NCBI GenBank assembly: GCA_905236925.1
Contig: CAJOQS010000147.1
Span: 1-22,102 of the forward strand
Direction: 5' to 3'
Length of the DNA stretch: 22,102 nucleotides
Origin: an uncultured Lachnospiraceae bacterium
GTDB taxonomy: Bacteria; Bacillota; Clostridia; Lachnospirales; Lachnospiraceae
Of this stretch, positions 14,773 to 22,102 are shown in pieces. The translations under genes were made by a program, and so were the position numbers. The notes below the pieces were generated by a model, which was not told where the DNA came from, ran no database searches, and saw nothing but the letters and a program-made list of their open reading frames with translations. The number at the start of each line of letters is the position of its first letter. The stretch's first letter is position 1.

Positions 14773-15537
14773 ATGCATATTACTCTAACCGGAAATTTAG
14801 GAAGCGGAAAATCCACCATCAGCAGGATCATGTCGGAAAAGTACGGATATGAGATTTATTCTACTGGAAAGGTTATCCGCGAATTTGCGGCAGAGAAGGG
14901 GATATCCGTACTGGAAATGAACCAGCTGATGCAGAAGGACAACTCCTATGACCATCTGATCGATGACAGGACCAGGCAGATCTCTCTTGAGAGAAAAGAC
15001 GACCTGTTCTTCGATTCAAGGCTTGCATGGCATTTTGCCGTTAATACATTTAAGGTATTCCTTTCCGTCAATATCGATGAGGCCGCAAGGCGCGTGTTCA
15101 ACGACGACCGCGGCGACACGGAGAAGTACAAGTCGCAGGAAGACGCGAAGGCCCAGCTTATCGAAAGGGCGCATACCGAGGATAAAAGATACAAGGACAT
15201 CTATGGTATCGATTATTTTAAGATCTCCAACTATAACCTGATCCTTGATTCGACATTCTCGAAGCCGGAGCTTCTCGCGGAAGTGCTTATCTCCGAGAAG
15301 AGGCGTTACGAAGAGGCTGTTGCCAGGGGTGAGAAGCCCGAAACAAGGCTTGTCATGGCTCCTGCAAGGCTTGCCGGAAGAGCGGCGGGCAATCTTGAAG
15401 ACAACGGCAGGATCCGTGAGGTTGATGCCGCAGTCCGCATGAGGATCGAGGATTTCGATGTTGAGTACGGACTTAAGGAGATTGAAAAGGCTGCTGACGA
15501 GGATTATGAATTCGTGATCGTTAAGGGCTTAGACTAA
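14773..15537 (+). CDS. Cytidylate-kinase-like P-loop protein with a C-terminal extension
   Basis: Nucleoside-monophosphate-kinase fold protein of 254 residues. The P-loop GNLGSGKST is at residues 7-15, followed by YSTGKVIRE (29-37) in the nucleotide-monophosphate site and FDSRLAWH (80-87) typical of archaeal-type or Cytidylate_kin2 CMP kinases. A lid region with R106, R107 and R113 lies near 105-115. The kinase part ends near 180. Residues 185-254 form an extra, charged tail (from KPETRLVMAPARL to YEFVIVKGLD) not part of normal CMP kinases, which I do not recognise. A strong AAGGAGG site precedes the ATG. It is paired with the M3 peptidase and followed by a terminator. A true cmk gene may exist elsewhere, so a function in CMP phosphorylation is plausible but not certain. 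Confidence 0.75.
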   Translation: MHITLTGNLGSGKSTISRIMSEKYGYEIYSTGKVIREFAAEKGISVLEMNQLMQKDNSYDHLIDDRTRQISLERKDDLFFDSRLAWHFAVNTFKVFLSVNIDEAARRVFNDDRGDTEKYKSQEDAKAQLIERAHTEDKRYKDIYGIDYFKISNYNLILDSTFSKPELLAEVLISEKRRYEEAVARGEKPETRLVMAPARLAGRAAGNLEDNGRIREVDAAVRMRIEDFDVEYGLKEIEKAADEDYEFVIVKGLD

Positions 15538-15553
15538 GAAGATAAAACAAGAG

Positions 15554-15580
15554 GGGGACGGTTTTCGTCCCCATTTTCTT
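15554..15580 (+). terminator. Terminator after the peptidase-kinase pair
   Basis: GGGGACG / CGTCCCC forms a perfect seven-pair stem with loop GTTTT, followed by ATTTTCTTT. It stands between convergent genes. The other strand has a weaker T-tract (CTCTTGTTTTA), so it may stop transcription from the cotransporter side in part. Confidence 0.85.
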
Positions 15581-15599
15581 TATGTCGATGATATGATCG

Positions 15600-17384
15600 T
15601 TATTCTCCGAGATCCTCAAGCGGGATCATATACTTCTTGGAGTATTCGTAATAGTAATTCTGATATACTTCACTGGAAGCATGCATCTCTCTGGCGTACC
15701 CGTGCATATCGAAGCCGGAGCCTGATGTGTGCTTTTCTATTACATGAAGCGCTATGTTGGAGCAGTATGCCGCGATCCTTTCAAAGCTTGTCAGAAGCTC
15801 GACGAGGGAGATTCCGCTCTCGACCGTGCAGATGCCGGCCTGCAGGCGGTGAACGTGGTGTTCCTTCACATTTTCACACATCGAAGCGATAAGCTCCTCA
15901 AGCGGCTCGACCTTGAGCGCGAGGCTGTCATCGTCATATATAAATGAGTTGACGGTGGTTGTGAGGATCTCGTTTACGGCGTCGGCCATAAGAACAAGCT
16001 CGCGTTTCGCGTTGTCCGTGAAGGTGATATCATTGGCCAGATTGTAAGCGGCAACATCGGAAAGCTTTACGCAGTGATCGCCGATACGCTCCATGTCCAT
16101 GATCGACTGGAGGATCTTGGTGGCTTCCTTCCGTTCGCCCGAATCAAGATTGCAGCCCGTAACCTTCACCATATAGGCACTCAGCTTGGCCTCGGCCTTG
16201 TCAAGGAAGCCCTCGTTTTCGTTGATCATTTCGATGGTGGCATCATCATATTTATCGAGGGTCTGTATGCAGAGACCGAAATTGTCCATAGCGGTCGTAC
16301 CCATCATGTTTATAACACGGGAGCACTGTTCGAGCGCAACTGCGGGTGTATTGAGCAGCATGTCGTTGAGCGCTAGGAGTGACTCGTCCATTTTCGAAGG
16401 AGCCTCATCAGGAAGTACCTTCTTGGCCAGAGCGGCAGTGCCGGCGCAGAACGGGATGAAGACGACGGAAACGATGATATTGTACAGCGAGTTAAGGTTC
16501 GCTATCGTTCCGCGAGTCATAAGGCGGTCCAGATTGACAAGATTCAGGGGAATGAGGATCGCGTACAGAAGTATAAGACCCAGGATTCCGCCCGCAACAC
16601 TGATGATCAGCTGTGAAAGGGTAACCTGCTGGGCTTCACGCTTGATTCCGATACTTGCAAGAGCGATGGGGGTTATCTTACCGATGCTGATACCTATGAT
16701 CATCGGCGCCGCAACTGCGAAGGAGACGGTACCCGTTGCAGCCGCAACGGTCTGCAGGATACCGATCGCAGCAGATGAGCTCTGCAGGATGGAAGCAAGA
16801 AGTATACCGAGAAGAAGACCGACTAGGGGATTTGAAAAGGTCGTGAACAGCCTGCTGAAGCCTTCGGATGAGGAAAGAGGTGCAAGCGCGTTCTCCATGG
16901 TCGTCATTCCGAAGAACAGGATGCCGAATGCCATGACGCAGGATGCTATATTATTGGCCTTCTTCTTTTTGCTCATCAGCATGATGAAGGCGGAAACTCC
17001 AATAAGGAGAGGAGCGAACGAAGAGGGCTTGAGCAAACTCAGGAGCGTGCTTCCGGAACCGGAAATATCACCGAGACGCAGGATCTGACCTGTGATGGTG
17101 GTACCGATGTTGGCACCGAGGATAACAGGGATCGTCTGGGCGAGGCTCATGATGCCGGCATTAACGAAGCCGACAAGCATGATGGTCGTGGCAGAGGAAC
17201 TCTGGATGGCACCGGTAACGAAAACACCGAGCAAGACACCCTTCAGACGGTTGTTGGTGAGCTTTTCGAGCGTTTTTTCGAGCCTGGAGCCTGCCATATG
17301 CTCAAGAGAAGCACCGAGATATTTCATTCCGTACAGGAACAGACCTATACCGCCAAAAAGCATAAAGTAAGAAAAAATGTCCAT
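15600..17384 (-). CDS. Na/Pi cotransporter family protein with C-terminal PhoU-like domain
   Basis: Membrane protein of 594 residues of the NptA/YjbB-type sodium-phosphate cotransporter family. Two inverted membrane repeats each carry the QSSS signature: QSSSATT at residues 61-67 and QSSSAAI at 201-207. Membrane helices fill about 4-330, with the marker ILGANIGTT at 88-96. Residues from about 345 to 545 are charged and helical, as in PhoU-like regulatory domains, including SIMDMERIGDHCVKLSD. The ATG at 17384 is preferred over the adjacent one at 17387 and the longer start at 17426, because its GGAG site is five bases away. It may move phosphate either way; bacterial members often act in efflux or homeostasis. 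A GTGG-CTTT-CCAC hairpin (17399-17410) lies in its leader. It is divergent from the UPF0371 gene. Confidence 0.92.
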   Translation of the reverse strand: MDIFSYFMLFGGIGLFLYGMKYLGASLEHMAGSRLEKTLEKLTNNRLKGVLLGVFVTGAIQSSSATTIMLVGFVNAGIMSLAQTIPVILGANIGTTITGQILRLGDISGSGSTLLSLLKPSSFAPLLIGVSAFIMLMSKKKKANNIASCVMAFGILFFGMTTMENALAPLSSSEGFSRLFTTFSNPLVGLLLGILLASILQSSSAAIGILQTVAAATGTVSFAVAAPMIIGISIGKITPIALASIGIKREAQQVTLSQLIISVAGGILGLILLYAILIPLNLVNLDRLMTRGTIANLNSLYNIIVSVVFIPFCAGTAALAKKVLPDEAPSKMDESLLALNDMLLNTPAVALEQCSRVINMMGTTAMDNFGLCIQTLDKYDDATIEMINENEGFLDKAEAKLSAYMVKVTGCNLDSGERKEATKILQSIMDMERIGDHCVKLSDVAAYNLANDITFTDNAKRELVLMADAVNEILTTTVNSFIYDDDSLALKVEPLEELIASMCENVKEHHVHRLQAGICTVESGISLVELLTSFERIAAYCSNIALHVIEKHTSGSGFDMHGYAREMHASSEVYQNYYYEYSKKYMIPLEDLGE

Positions 17385-17424
17385 CATTTCTCCATTCCGT
17401 GGAAAGCCACTTTTAACCAAATAC

Positions 17425-17454
17425 ACTATAACCCATCGGGAGCCCGTTTGACAA
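17425..17454 (-). promoter_or_regulatory. Promoter of the Na/Pi cotransporter gene
   Basis: On the minus strand, TTGTCA (17449-17454) and TATAGT (17425-17430) are 18 bases apart (17 if TTATAG is taken). It lies 41 bases before the start codon. It is back to back with the UPF0371 promoter, the two -35 elements being about 20 bases apart. Confidence 0.6.
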
Positions 17455-17472
17455 TAATTTCTTTACGGCATG

Positions 17473-17501
17473 TTGAATTTGGTTCGGTAATTTTTTATAA
17501 T
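17473..17501 (+). promoter_or_regulatory. Promoter of the UPF0371 gene
   Basis: TTGAAT (17473-17478) and a perfect TATAAT (17496-17501) are 17 bases apart. The leader to the start at 17614 would be about 107 bases and contains the hairpin at 17519-17553. Confidence 0.7.
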
Positions 17502-17518
17502 GGTCTATGTTTGTGAGC

Positions 17519-17553
17519 GTGAAGGGTATGCTGCTCAGCGGACCGCCCTTCAC
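17519..17553 (+). other. Leader hairpin before the UPF0371 gene
   Basis: GTGAAGGG (17519-17526) and CCCTTCAC (17546-17553) form a perfect eight-pair stem closing a 19-base loop that itself holds GCTG-CT-CAGC. No U-run follows, so it is not a simple terminator. It could stabilise the mRNA or regulate it; no known riboswitch was recognised. Confidence 0.45.
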
Positions 17554-17613
17554 CATGATAATGAAGTGAAAACGGATGCGCTAAGGAGCGTCCGGCAGAG
17601 AAGGGAAAACAAA

Positions 17614-19098
17614 ATGAGCAGAGTGGGATTTGACAACGATAAGTACATCAAGATGCAGTCAGAACACATTCTTGAGCGCATCAACAGCTTCGGCGGCAAG
17701 CTTTATCTTGAATTCGGCGGCAAGCTGTTCGATGATTTTCACGCATCGAGAGTCCTCCCGGGCTTTGAACCAGACAGTAAGATCCGAATGCTCGCGCAGA
17801 TGAAGGAAGACGCGGAGATCGTCATCGTCATCAACGCAGGTGATATTGAGAAGGCCAAGGTAAGAGGCGATCTCGGAATAACCTATGATATGGATGTGCT
17901 CCGTCTCATCGACGCGTTCAGGGGCTACGGTCTTTATGTCGGAAGCGTTGTTCTCACACACTTCGCGGGTCAGGCAAGCGCAGAAGCTTATCAGAAAAAG
18001 CTTGAAGGTCTCGGGCTCCGTGTCTACAGGCATTACATCATACCGGGCTATCCTGCGAACATTCCGCTTATAGTCAGCGAAGAGGGATTCGGGAAAAATG
18101 ATTACATTGAAACCGAACGCCCCCTTGTCGTAGTGACCGCTCCGGGTCCCGGAAGCGGCAAAATGGCGACCTGTCTTTCCCAGCTCTATCATGAGAACAA
18201 GCGCGGCATTAAGGCCGGCTACGCGAAATTCGAAACCTTCCCTATCTGGAACCTTCCTTTAAAGCACCCTGTCAATCTTGCGTATGAGGCAGCCACGGCT
18301 GACCTTAACGATGTTAATATGATCGATCCCTTCCATCTGGAAGCTTACGGCAAGACTACCGTAAACTATAACCGTGATGTTGAAGTGTTCCCCGTTCTCA
18401 ATGCCATGTTTGAGACGATCCTGGGTGAATCGCCCTACAAGTCGCCTACGGATATGGGCGTTAATATGGCTGGCAACTGCATCTTCGATGATGATATAGT
18501 TCGTGCCGCGGCCCATAACGAGATCATCAGGCGCTATTACAATACCCTCTGTCAGGCATTCCAGGGCAATGCTGCTCCCGCTGAGGTCATGAAGATCGAA
18601 ATGATAATGAAGCAGGCGGGTGTTACGATCGATTCGAGACCCGTTATCTCCGCAGCGAATAAAAAGGCTGAGGAGACCGGTGCGCCCGCGGCTGCCATGG
18701 TCCTTCCCGACGGAAGGATCGTTACCGGCAAGACAAGTTCACTGCTCGGTGCGTCCGCAGCGCTGCTCCTTAACGCTCTTAAGGCGCTCGGAGGCATTGA
18801 TCATGATGTTGACCTGATAGCACCCTCGATCATCGAACCCATTCAGGATCTGAAGGTAAATCATCTGGGCAACAACAACCCCCGGCTTCACACCGACGAG
18901 ATCCTTATCGCTCTGACTATCTGCGCGGAGACCGACGAAAAGGCCAGGATCGCGATGCAGCAGCTTAAGAGGCTGAAGGGCTGCGAGGCTCATACCAGCG
19001 TGATCATATCACAGGTGGACAGCAATACCTTCCGCAAGCTCGGAGTTAATCTTACAAGTGAACCCGCATATCAGGAGAAGAAGCTGTTCCACGGCTGA
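17614..19098 (+). CDS. UPF0371 / DUF1846 family protein
   Basis: Cytoplasmic protein of 494 residues, matching the conserved UPF0371 (DUF1846) family found in Firmicutes and actinobacteria. Diagnostic segments are the start MSRVGFDNDKYIKMQSEHI, LYLEFGGKLFDDFHASRVLP at 30-49, and RHYIIPGYPANIP (139-151). A P-loop-like TAPGPGSGKMAT (175-186) suggests nucleotide or phosphate binding. The biochemical function of the family is not established. ATG 17614 is chosen over the ORF-opening ATG at 17500: an AAGGGA site lies about seven bases upstream, and the family N-terminus begins exactly here. The 17500 ATG coincides with the -10 box. The gene is preceded by a good promoter and followed after 31 bases by the GH53 gene with no terminator between. 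Confidence 0.92.
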   Translation: MSRVGFDNDKYIKMQSEHILERINSFGGKLYLEFGGKLFDDFHASRVLPGFEPDSKIRMLAQMKEDAEIVIVINAGDIEKAKVRGDLGITYDMDVLRLIDAFRGYGLYVGSVVLTHFAGQASAEAYQKKLEGLGLRVYRHYIIPGYPANIPLIVSEEGFGKNDYIETERPLVVVTAPGPGSGKMATCLSQLYHENKRGIKAGYAKFETFPIWNLPLKHPVNLAYEAATADLNDVNMIDPFHLEAYGKTTVNYNRDVEVFPVLNAMFETILGESPYKSPTDMGVNMAGNCIFDDDIVRAAAHNEIIRRYYNTLCQAFQGNAAPAEVMKIEMIMKQAGVTIDSRPVISAANKKAEETGAPAAAMVLPDGRIVTGKTSSLLGASAALLLNALKALGGIDHDVDLIAPSIIEPIQDLKVNHLGNNNPRLHTDEILIALTICAETDEKARIAMQQLKRLKGCEAHTSVIISQVDSNTFRKLGVNLTSEPAYQEKKLFHG

Positions 19099-19129
19099 TA
19101 TGCAGTCAGGGATAAGAAAGGAAAACGGA

Positions 19130-21202
19130 ATGAAGAGATCATTTTGGTATATGATGAAGTGGCTGGCACCTGTGTGCCTTGCCGCTTTTCTGGTAACTGC
19201 GACCGGCTGCGCGAGAAACAGCGGCAGCGTTGAAGAAGGAGATAACACAGCCGATATGGGCAATAATGAGATCATTACTGAGGCAAGCGAACCGACGGCG
19301 CTCGCGATCACTCCGTCTCCGAAGGTCGAGGGCAGCAGCCTGTATGTGAAAAAGGTCGAGAATGTCCCGGACAACTTTATCTTCGGAATGGATGCCTCTT
19401 CGGTCCTTTCGCAGGAAGCGGCAGGGGTAAAATATCTGAATTTTGACGGCGAGGAGCAGGATGTTTTTCAGACCCTTGCGGAATCGGGAGTAAACTATAT
19501 CCGCGTCCGTGTATGGAACGATCCCTTTGACGAGAACGGCAACGGATTCGGCGGCGGAAACTGTAATATCGATACAGCGGTCGAGATAGGCAAGCGCGCC
19601 ACGAAGTACGGCATGAAGCTGCTGGTGAACTTCCACTATTCCGATTTCTGGGCAGACCCGGGCAAGCAGATGGTTCCGCGTGCATGGAAGGATATGGCAA
19701 TCGAGGAAAAGACCGAGGCGCTGTACAAATATACGCTCGAATGCCTCAACAAGCTGAAGGATGCGGGTGTGGACGTCGGCATGGTGCAGGTGGGAAACGA
19801 GACGAATGGTGCCATGTGCGGTGAAAAAACCTGGTTCAATATACAGTATCTTATGCAGGCCGGCTCTAAGGCTACCCGTGAGGTGTTCCCGGGAGCGCTG
19901 GTAGCGGTACATTTCGCAAATCCGGAGAAATTCAGCAACTATAAGGACTACGCAAGAAAGCTGGATTATTATTCTGTTGATTACGATGTGTTCGGATCAT
20001 CGTATTATCCCTACTGGCACGGAACTCTGGACAATCTTGCACAGCTTCTGTCCGAGATATCCGAGCAGTACGGAAAGAAGGTCATGGTCCTTGAGACCTC
20101 ATACGCTTACACGGCCGAGGATACGGACTTTAACGGCAACACGATCTCCGACGGAGGAGCCATTACCAAGGATTATCCGTTTACCGTCCAGGGCCAGGCC
20201 AATTCGGTCCGGAATATTGTAGACACGCTCGTAAACAAGACGAAGAATGCCATCGGTATCTTCTACTGGGAAGGCACCTGGAACAGCGTTGGAACAAATT
20301 CATATGAGGAAAACGCGGAACTCTGGGAGAAATACGGAACCGGCTGGGCAACAAAATACGCGGCTGTATACGATCCCAAGGACGCGGGAAAATACTACGG
20401 CGGAAACGCGGTGGACAATCAGGCGATGTTCGATGAGAAGGGTATGCCGCTGGAGTCTTTGAGGGTGTTCAATCTGGCAAGATACGGCAACGAGGTGGAA
20501 ATAAAGGCGGACGCGCTGGAGGACACCACGCTGTATGTCGACCTAGCGGGAAAGATCGAGCTGCCCGAAACGGTTAATGCCATCATGACCGATGATTCGA
20601 AGAACGCGATCCCGGTCACATGGAGTGTCAGCGATGCAGACTACCAGAAGATGTATTCCGGCGGCCCCGCGAAGTACGACGTGACCGGTGAGGCCGGGGG
20701 AATGACCGCTCACTGCTACGTGAATATGATCGAGTACAATTTCATACAGAACTACAGCTTCGAGGACGGTGAGCTCGGAGCATGGCAGGTCGAGGATCTT
20801 GCAAAATCGGACGAGCTCTATGTCGAGAACAAGCCCACCGATTCGCTGACGGGTGACTGGCACATGCATTTCTGGAGCTCGAAGAGCGATTCGGTCAGGT
20901 TTACGCTGGAGCAGCCTGTAAAGGACCTTCCCGCCGGAAAATACAAGTTCGGGATGTCCATCATGGGCGGAGACTGCGGAGAAACCGATATATATATCTA
21001 TGTGAAGATAGACGGCGCAATAGTTGAAAAGAAGCCTATGACCATTACATCCTACGGAAACTGGGACACAAAGATGATAGAGTCTTTTGACTATGACGGA
21101 ACCTCCGAACTCTCGGTCGGAATTTATGTTCAGGCGGCCGGAGCAGGGAACGGAGCATGGGGAAAGATCGATGACGCGCTCCTGAATTCGGTTACCGAAT
21201 AG
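19130..21202 (+). CDS. Lipoprotein arabinogalactan endo-beta-1,4-galactanase (GH53) with CBM-like domain
   Basis: Surface-anchored glycoside hydrolase of 690 residues that would cut beta-1,4-galactan, as in pectin type I side chains. The signal peptide ends in VTATGC, lipidated at C27, followed by a flexible acidic linker to about 80. The GH53 catalytic domain spans about 82-455: IFGMDASSV, YIRVRVWNDP (123-132), VNFHYSDFWADPGKQ (166-180), the acid/base Glu E224 in VGNETNG and the nucleophile E322 in VMVLETSYAYT. A Big_4-like Ig module follows (about 465-535, LPETVNAIMTDDS to VTWSV). Residues 540-690 form a beta-rich module beginning NYSFEDGELGAWQ that resembles galactan-binding CBM61. An AAGGA site precedes the ATG. 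It lies 31 bases after UPF0371 and may use read-through. The following binding protein probably imports its products. GanB is the B. subtilis counterpart. Confidence 0.92.
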   Translation: MKRSFWYMMKWLAPVCLAAFLVTATGCARNSGSVEEGDNTADMGNNEIITEASEPTALAITPSPKVEGSSLYVKKVENVPDNFIFGMDASSVLSQEAAGVKYLNFDGEEQDVFQTLAESGVNYIRVRVWNDPFDENGNGFGGGNCNIDTAVEIGKRATKYGMKLLVNFHYSDFWADPGKQMVPRAWKDMAIEEKTEALYKYTLECLNKLKDAGVDVGMVQVGNETNGAMCGEKTWFNIQYLMQAGSKATREVFPGALVAVHFANPEKFSNYKDYARKLDYYSVDYDVFGSSYYPYWHGTLDNLAQLLSEISEQYGKKVMVLETSYAYTAEDTDFNGNTISDGGAITKDYPFTVQGQANSVRNIVDTLVNKTKNAIGIFYWEGTWNSVGTNSYEENAELWEKYGTGWATKYAAVYDPKDAGKYYGGNAVDNQAMFDEKGMPLESLRVFNLARYGNEVEIKADALEDTTLYVDLAGKIELPETVNAIMTDDSKNAIPVTWSVSDADYQKMYSGGPAKYDVTGEAGGMTAHCYVNMIEYNFIQNYSFEDGELGAWQVEDLAKSDELYVENKPTDSLTGDWHMHFWSSKSDSVRFTLEQPVKDLPAGKYKFGMSIMGGDCGETDIYIYVKIDGAIVEKKPMTITSYGNWDTKMIESFDYDGTSELSVGIYVQAAGAGNGAWGKIDDALLNSVTE

Positions 21203-21233
21203 GACCAAAAGCTGAGAAAGCGCTGAAATACAC

Positions 21234-21247
21234 TGGAAACGATACCG
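21234..21247 (+). promoter_or_regulatory. LacI/GalR-type operator, upstream site
   Basis: TGGAAACGATACCG is an imperfect palindrome centred on CG, as bound by LacI/GalR-family regulators. It lies upstream of the -35 of the binding-protein promoter, centred 86 bases from the second site. Such spacing is compatible with DNA looping. It is a poor match to the CcpA cre consensus, with three deviations. Confidence 0.5.
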
Positions 21248-21305
21248 GAGAAATAGTTTTTGTGGTTTTTTGCAAAAAACACTTGACTATTTCTCCTTTT
21301 CTTTG
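21248..21305 (+). terminator. Terminator of the GH53 gene, overlapping the next promoter
   Basis: GAGAAATAGT (21248-21257) and ACTATTTCTC (21286-21295) form a perfect ten-pair stem. The inside can form a second A/T stem (GTGGTTTTTT against AAAAAACAC). A CTTTTCTTTG tract follows. The right arm contains part of the -35 hexamer of the downstream promoter, so terminator and promoter are interleaved. Confidence 0.65.
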
Positions 21306-21311
21306 TACAAT
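21283..21311 (+). promoter_or_regulatory. Promoter of the sugar-binding lipoprotein gene
   Basis: TTGACT (21283-21288) and TACAAT (21306-21311) are exactly 17 bases apart. Transcription would start near 21318, right at the downstream operator. Confidence 0.75.
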
Positions 21312-21319
21312 TTGAACGC

Positions 21320-21333
21320 TGGTAACGTTTCCA
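21320..21333 (+). promoter_or_regulatory. LacI/GalR-type operator at the transcription start
   Basis: TGGTAACGTTTCCA is a palindrome with one mismatched pair, centred on CG, directly at the predicted start of transcription, where a bound repressor would block RNA polymerase. A further half-like sequence, TGGGAACGTA, begins at 21339, so CTGGNAACG occurs three times between 21233 and 21346. Confidence 0.65.
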
Positions 21334-21377
21334 GTCGCTGGGAACGTATATTTCACATTTTTTAGGAGGATGTTTTT

Positions 21378-22102
21378 ATGAAGAAGGTTACAAGAGTTCT
21401 TGCTCTCGTACTCGCTCTCGTTATGGTCCTTTCCCTTTCTGCTTGTAAGAAGGGCGGAAACGACAACGGCGGCAGCACCAACAGCGGAAGCAACAACAGC
21501 AGCAGCAATAGCAGCAACAACAGCTCTGCCGGAAATACTGAAAGCCGCACATTTGACATTACGGTTTGGGTTCCTGAGGCAGCTCAGGCACTTACCAAGA
21601 CCCAGATCGAGAACTTTAACAACACCAACACCGACAACATCAAGTTCAACGCAACCATCGAGGCAGTATCGGAAGCCGATGCAGCTACTCAGATGATCAC
21701 TGACGTTGAGGCCGGTGCAGATATGTTCAACTTCGCACAGGATCAGCTTTCCCGTCTGATCATGGCCGGCGCTCTTTCACAGCTCGGTGAGAAGGCTGCC
21801 CAGTATGTGCGCGACAACAACGACGACGGCGCAGTTGCAGCAGTTGCAGCAGGCGATGCTCTTTACGGATATCCCATCACTTCCGATAACGGATACTATA
21901 TCTTCTACGATAAGAGATACATTTCGGATGAGCAGGCTCAGACCGTTGAAGGTATCCTTGAGGCTTGTAAGGCAGCAGGCAAGACCTTCGCAGCTCCTGT
22001 AGGCGGCAACGGCTGGTATATCGCAGGCTGGTTCTTCGGAGTTGGCTGCGACAGCACATGGGTAACCGACGATCAGGGCAACTTCATTTCTATCAACGAT
22101 AC
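21378..22102 (+). CDS. ABC transporter sugar-binding lipoprotein, N-terminal part (cut by window edge)
   Basis: Extracellular solute-binding protein of family 1 (MalE-like), about 241 residues seen. The signal peptide MKKVTRVLALVLALVMVLSL ends in the lipobox LSAC, lipidated at C23. A low-complexity Gly/Ser/Asn linker follows at about 26-53. The mature fold begins at FDITVWVPEAAQALTKTQIE, with the family-typical stretches TQMITDVEAGADMFNFAQDQL and YGYPITSDNGYYIFYDKRY. A perfect AGGAGG lies eight bases before the ATG. It has a strong promoter controlled by LacI/GalR-type operators. Its position just after a galactanase suggests uptake of galacto-oligosaccharides, as GanS does in B. subtilis, but specificity is inferred from context only. 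Permease genes would be expected to the right of the window. Confidence 0.9.
   Translation, partial: MKKVTRVLALVLALVMVLSLSACKKGGNDNGGSTNSGSNNSSSNSSNNSSAGNTESRTFDITVWVPEAAQALTKTQIENFNNTNTDNIKFNATIEAVSEADAATQMITDVEAGADMFNFAQDQLSRLIMAGALSQLGEKAAQYVRDNNDDGAVAAVAAGDALYGYPITSDNGYYIFYDKRYISDEQAQTVEGILEACKAAGKTFAAPVGGNGWYIAGWFFGVGCDSTWVTDDQGNFISIND

Noticed and set aside
16186..17088. A 300-codon plus-strand frame opposite the Na/Pi cotransporter
   Set aside because: It mirrors the membrane repeats of the true gene. The QSSS motifs and PhoU-like tail establish the minus strand as coding.
17385..17424. A phosphate-sensing or other known riboswitch in the cotransporter leader
   Set aside because: Only a four-pair GTGG/CCAC hairpin is visible in a leader of about 40 bases, too small for a riboswitch.
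19139..19912. A 257-codon minus-strand frame opposite the GH53 gene
   Set aside because: It lies entirely within a clear GH53 lipoprotein gene and its translation has no recognisable features.
21234..21333. Standard CcpA cre sites
   Set aside because: Both palindromes differ from the cre consensus at about three defined positions; a dedicated LacI/GalR-family regulator fits better.
21434..21537. AACAGC/AGCAAC-rich stretch resembling a DNA repeat
   Set aside because: It encodes the Gly/Ser/Asn linker normal after the lipid-anchored cysteine of solute-binding proteins; low complexity explains it.

Overview
The window looks like chromosomal DNA from a Gram-positive anaerobe of the class Clostridia, most likely a Lachnospiraceae-type fibre degrader. 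This is an inference from strong Shine-Dalgarno sites, TTGACA/TATAAT-type promoters with 17-base spacers, a DnaD/DnaI primosome pair, a 390-residue PRPP synthetase, a UPF0371 protein, a PhoU-tailed Na/Pi cotransporter, and a GH53 galactanase next to a sugar-binding lipoprotein. No rRNA, tRNA, CRISPR array or complete insertion sequence was seen.

Left part (1-6462), housekeeping. A 5' part of glgC (minus strand, cut by the window edge) diverges from murC. After murC comes a 255-base spacer with six same-orientation DnaA-box-like sequences and an extended -10 promoter. It leads into dnaD, dnaI, prs, a MIF-like tautomerase and a small cupin. These five genes are tightly packed and end at a good terminator, so they probably form one operon.

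Middle part (6463-10612), accessory and visibly A+T-richer. It holds an Rpn-type PD-(D/E)XK nuclease gene with its own promoter and terminator. Two secreted Big_2 (bacterial Ig-like) proteins follow, the first carrying three exact-length 29-residue repeats. The last part is the stranded C-terminus of a WYL-domain regulator. This looks like a region of gene gain and loss.

Right-centre (10613-15580). There is a one-polypeptide fusion of an SsuC/TauC-like permease with its ATPase. It converges, with a 21-base overlap, on a 1-phosphofructokinase-family gene. A divergent pair of genes, an M3 oligoendopeptidase and a cytidylate-kinase-like P-loop protein with an unexplained C-terminal tail, ends at a terminator.

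Right part (15600-22102). A Na/Pi cotransporter (minus) and a UPF0371 gene (plus) share a divergent promoter region. Next come a lipoprotein GH53 endo-beta-1,4-galactanase and the 5' part of an ABC sugar-binding lipoprotein. The promoter of the latter is interleaved with the galactanase terminator and flanked by two LacI/GalR-type operators. Together these suggest a galactan-use locus continuing beyond the window.

Most of the window is ordinary core genome. The observations most worth following are the DnaA-box cluster before the primosome genes, the MIF-cupin pair in a PRPP synthetase operon, the repeat-bearing Big_2 protein, the permease-ATPase fusion and the WYL remnant.
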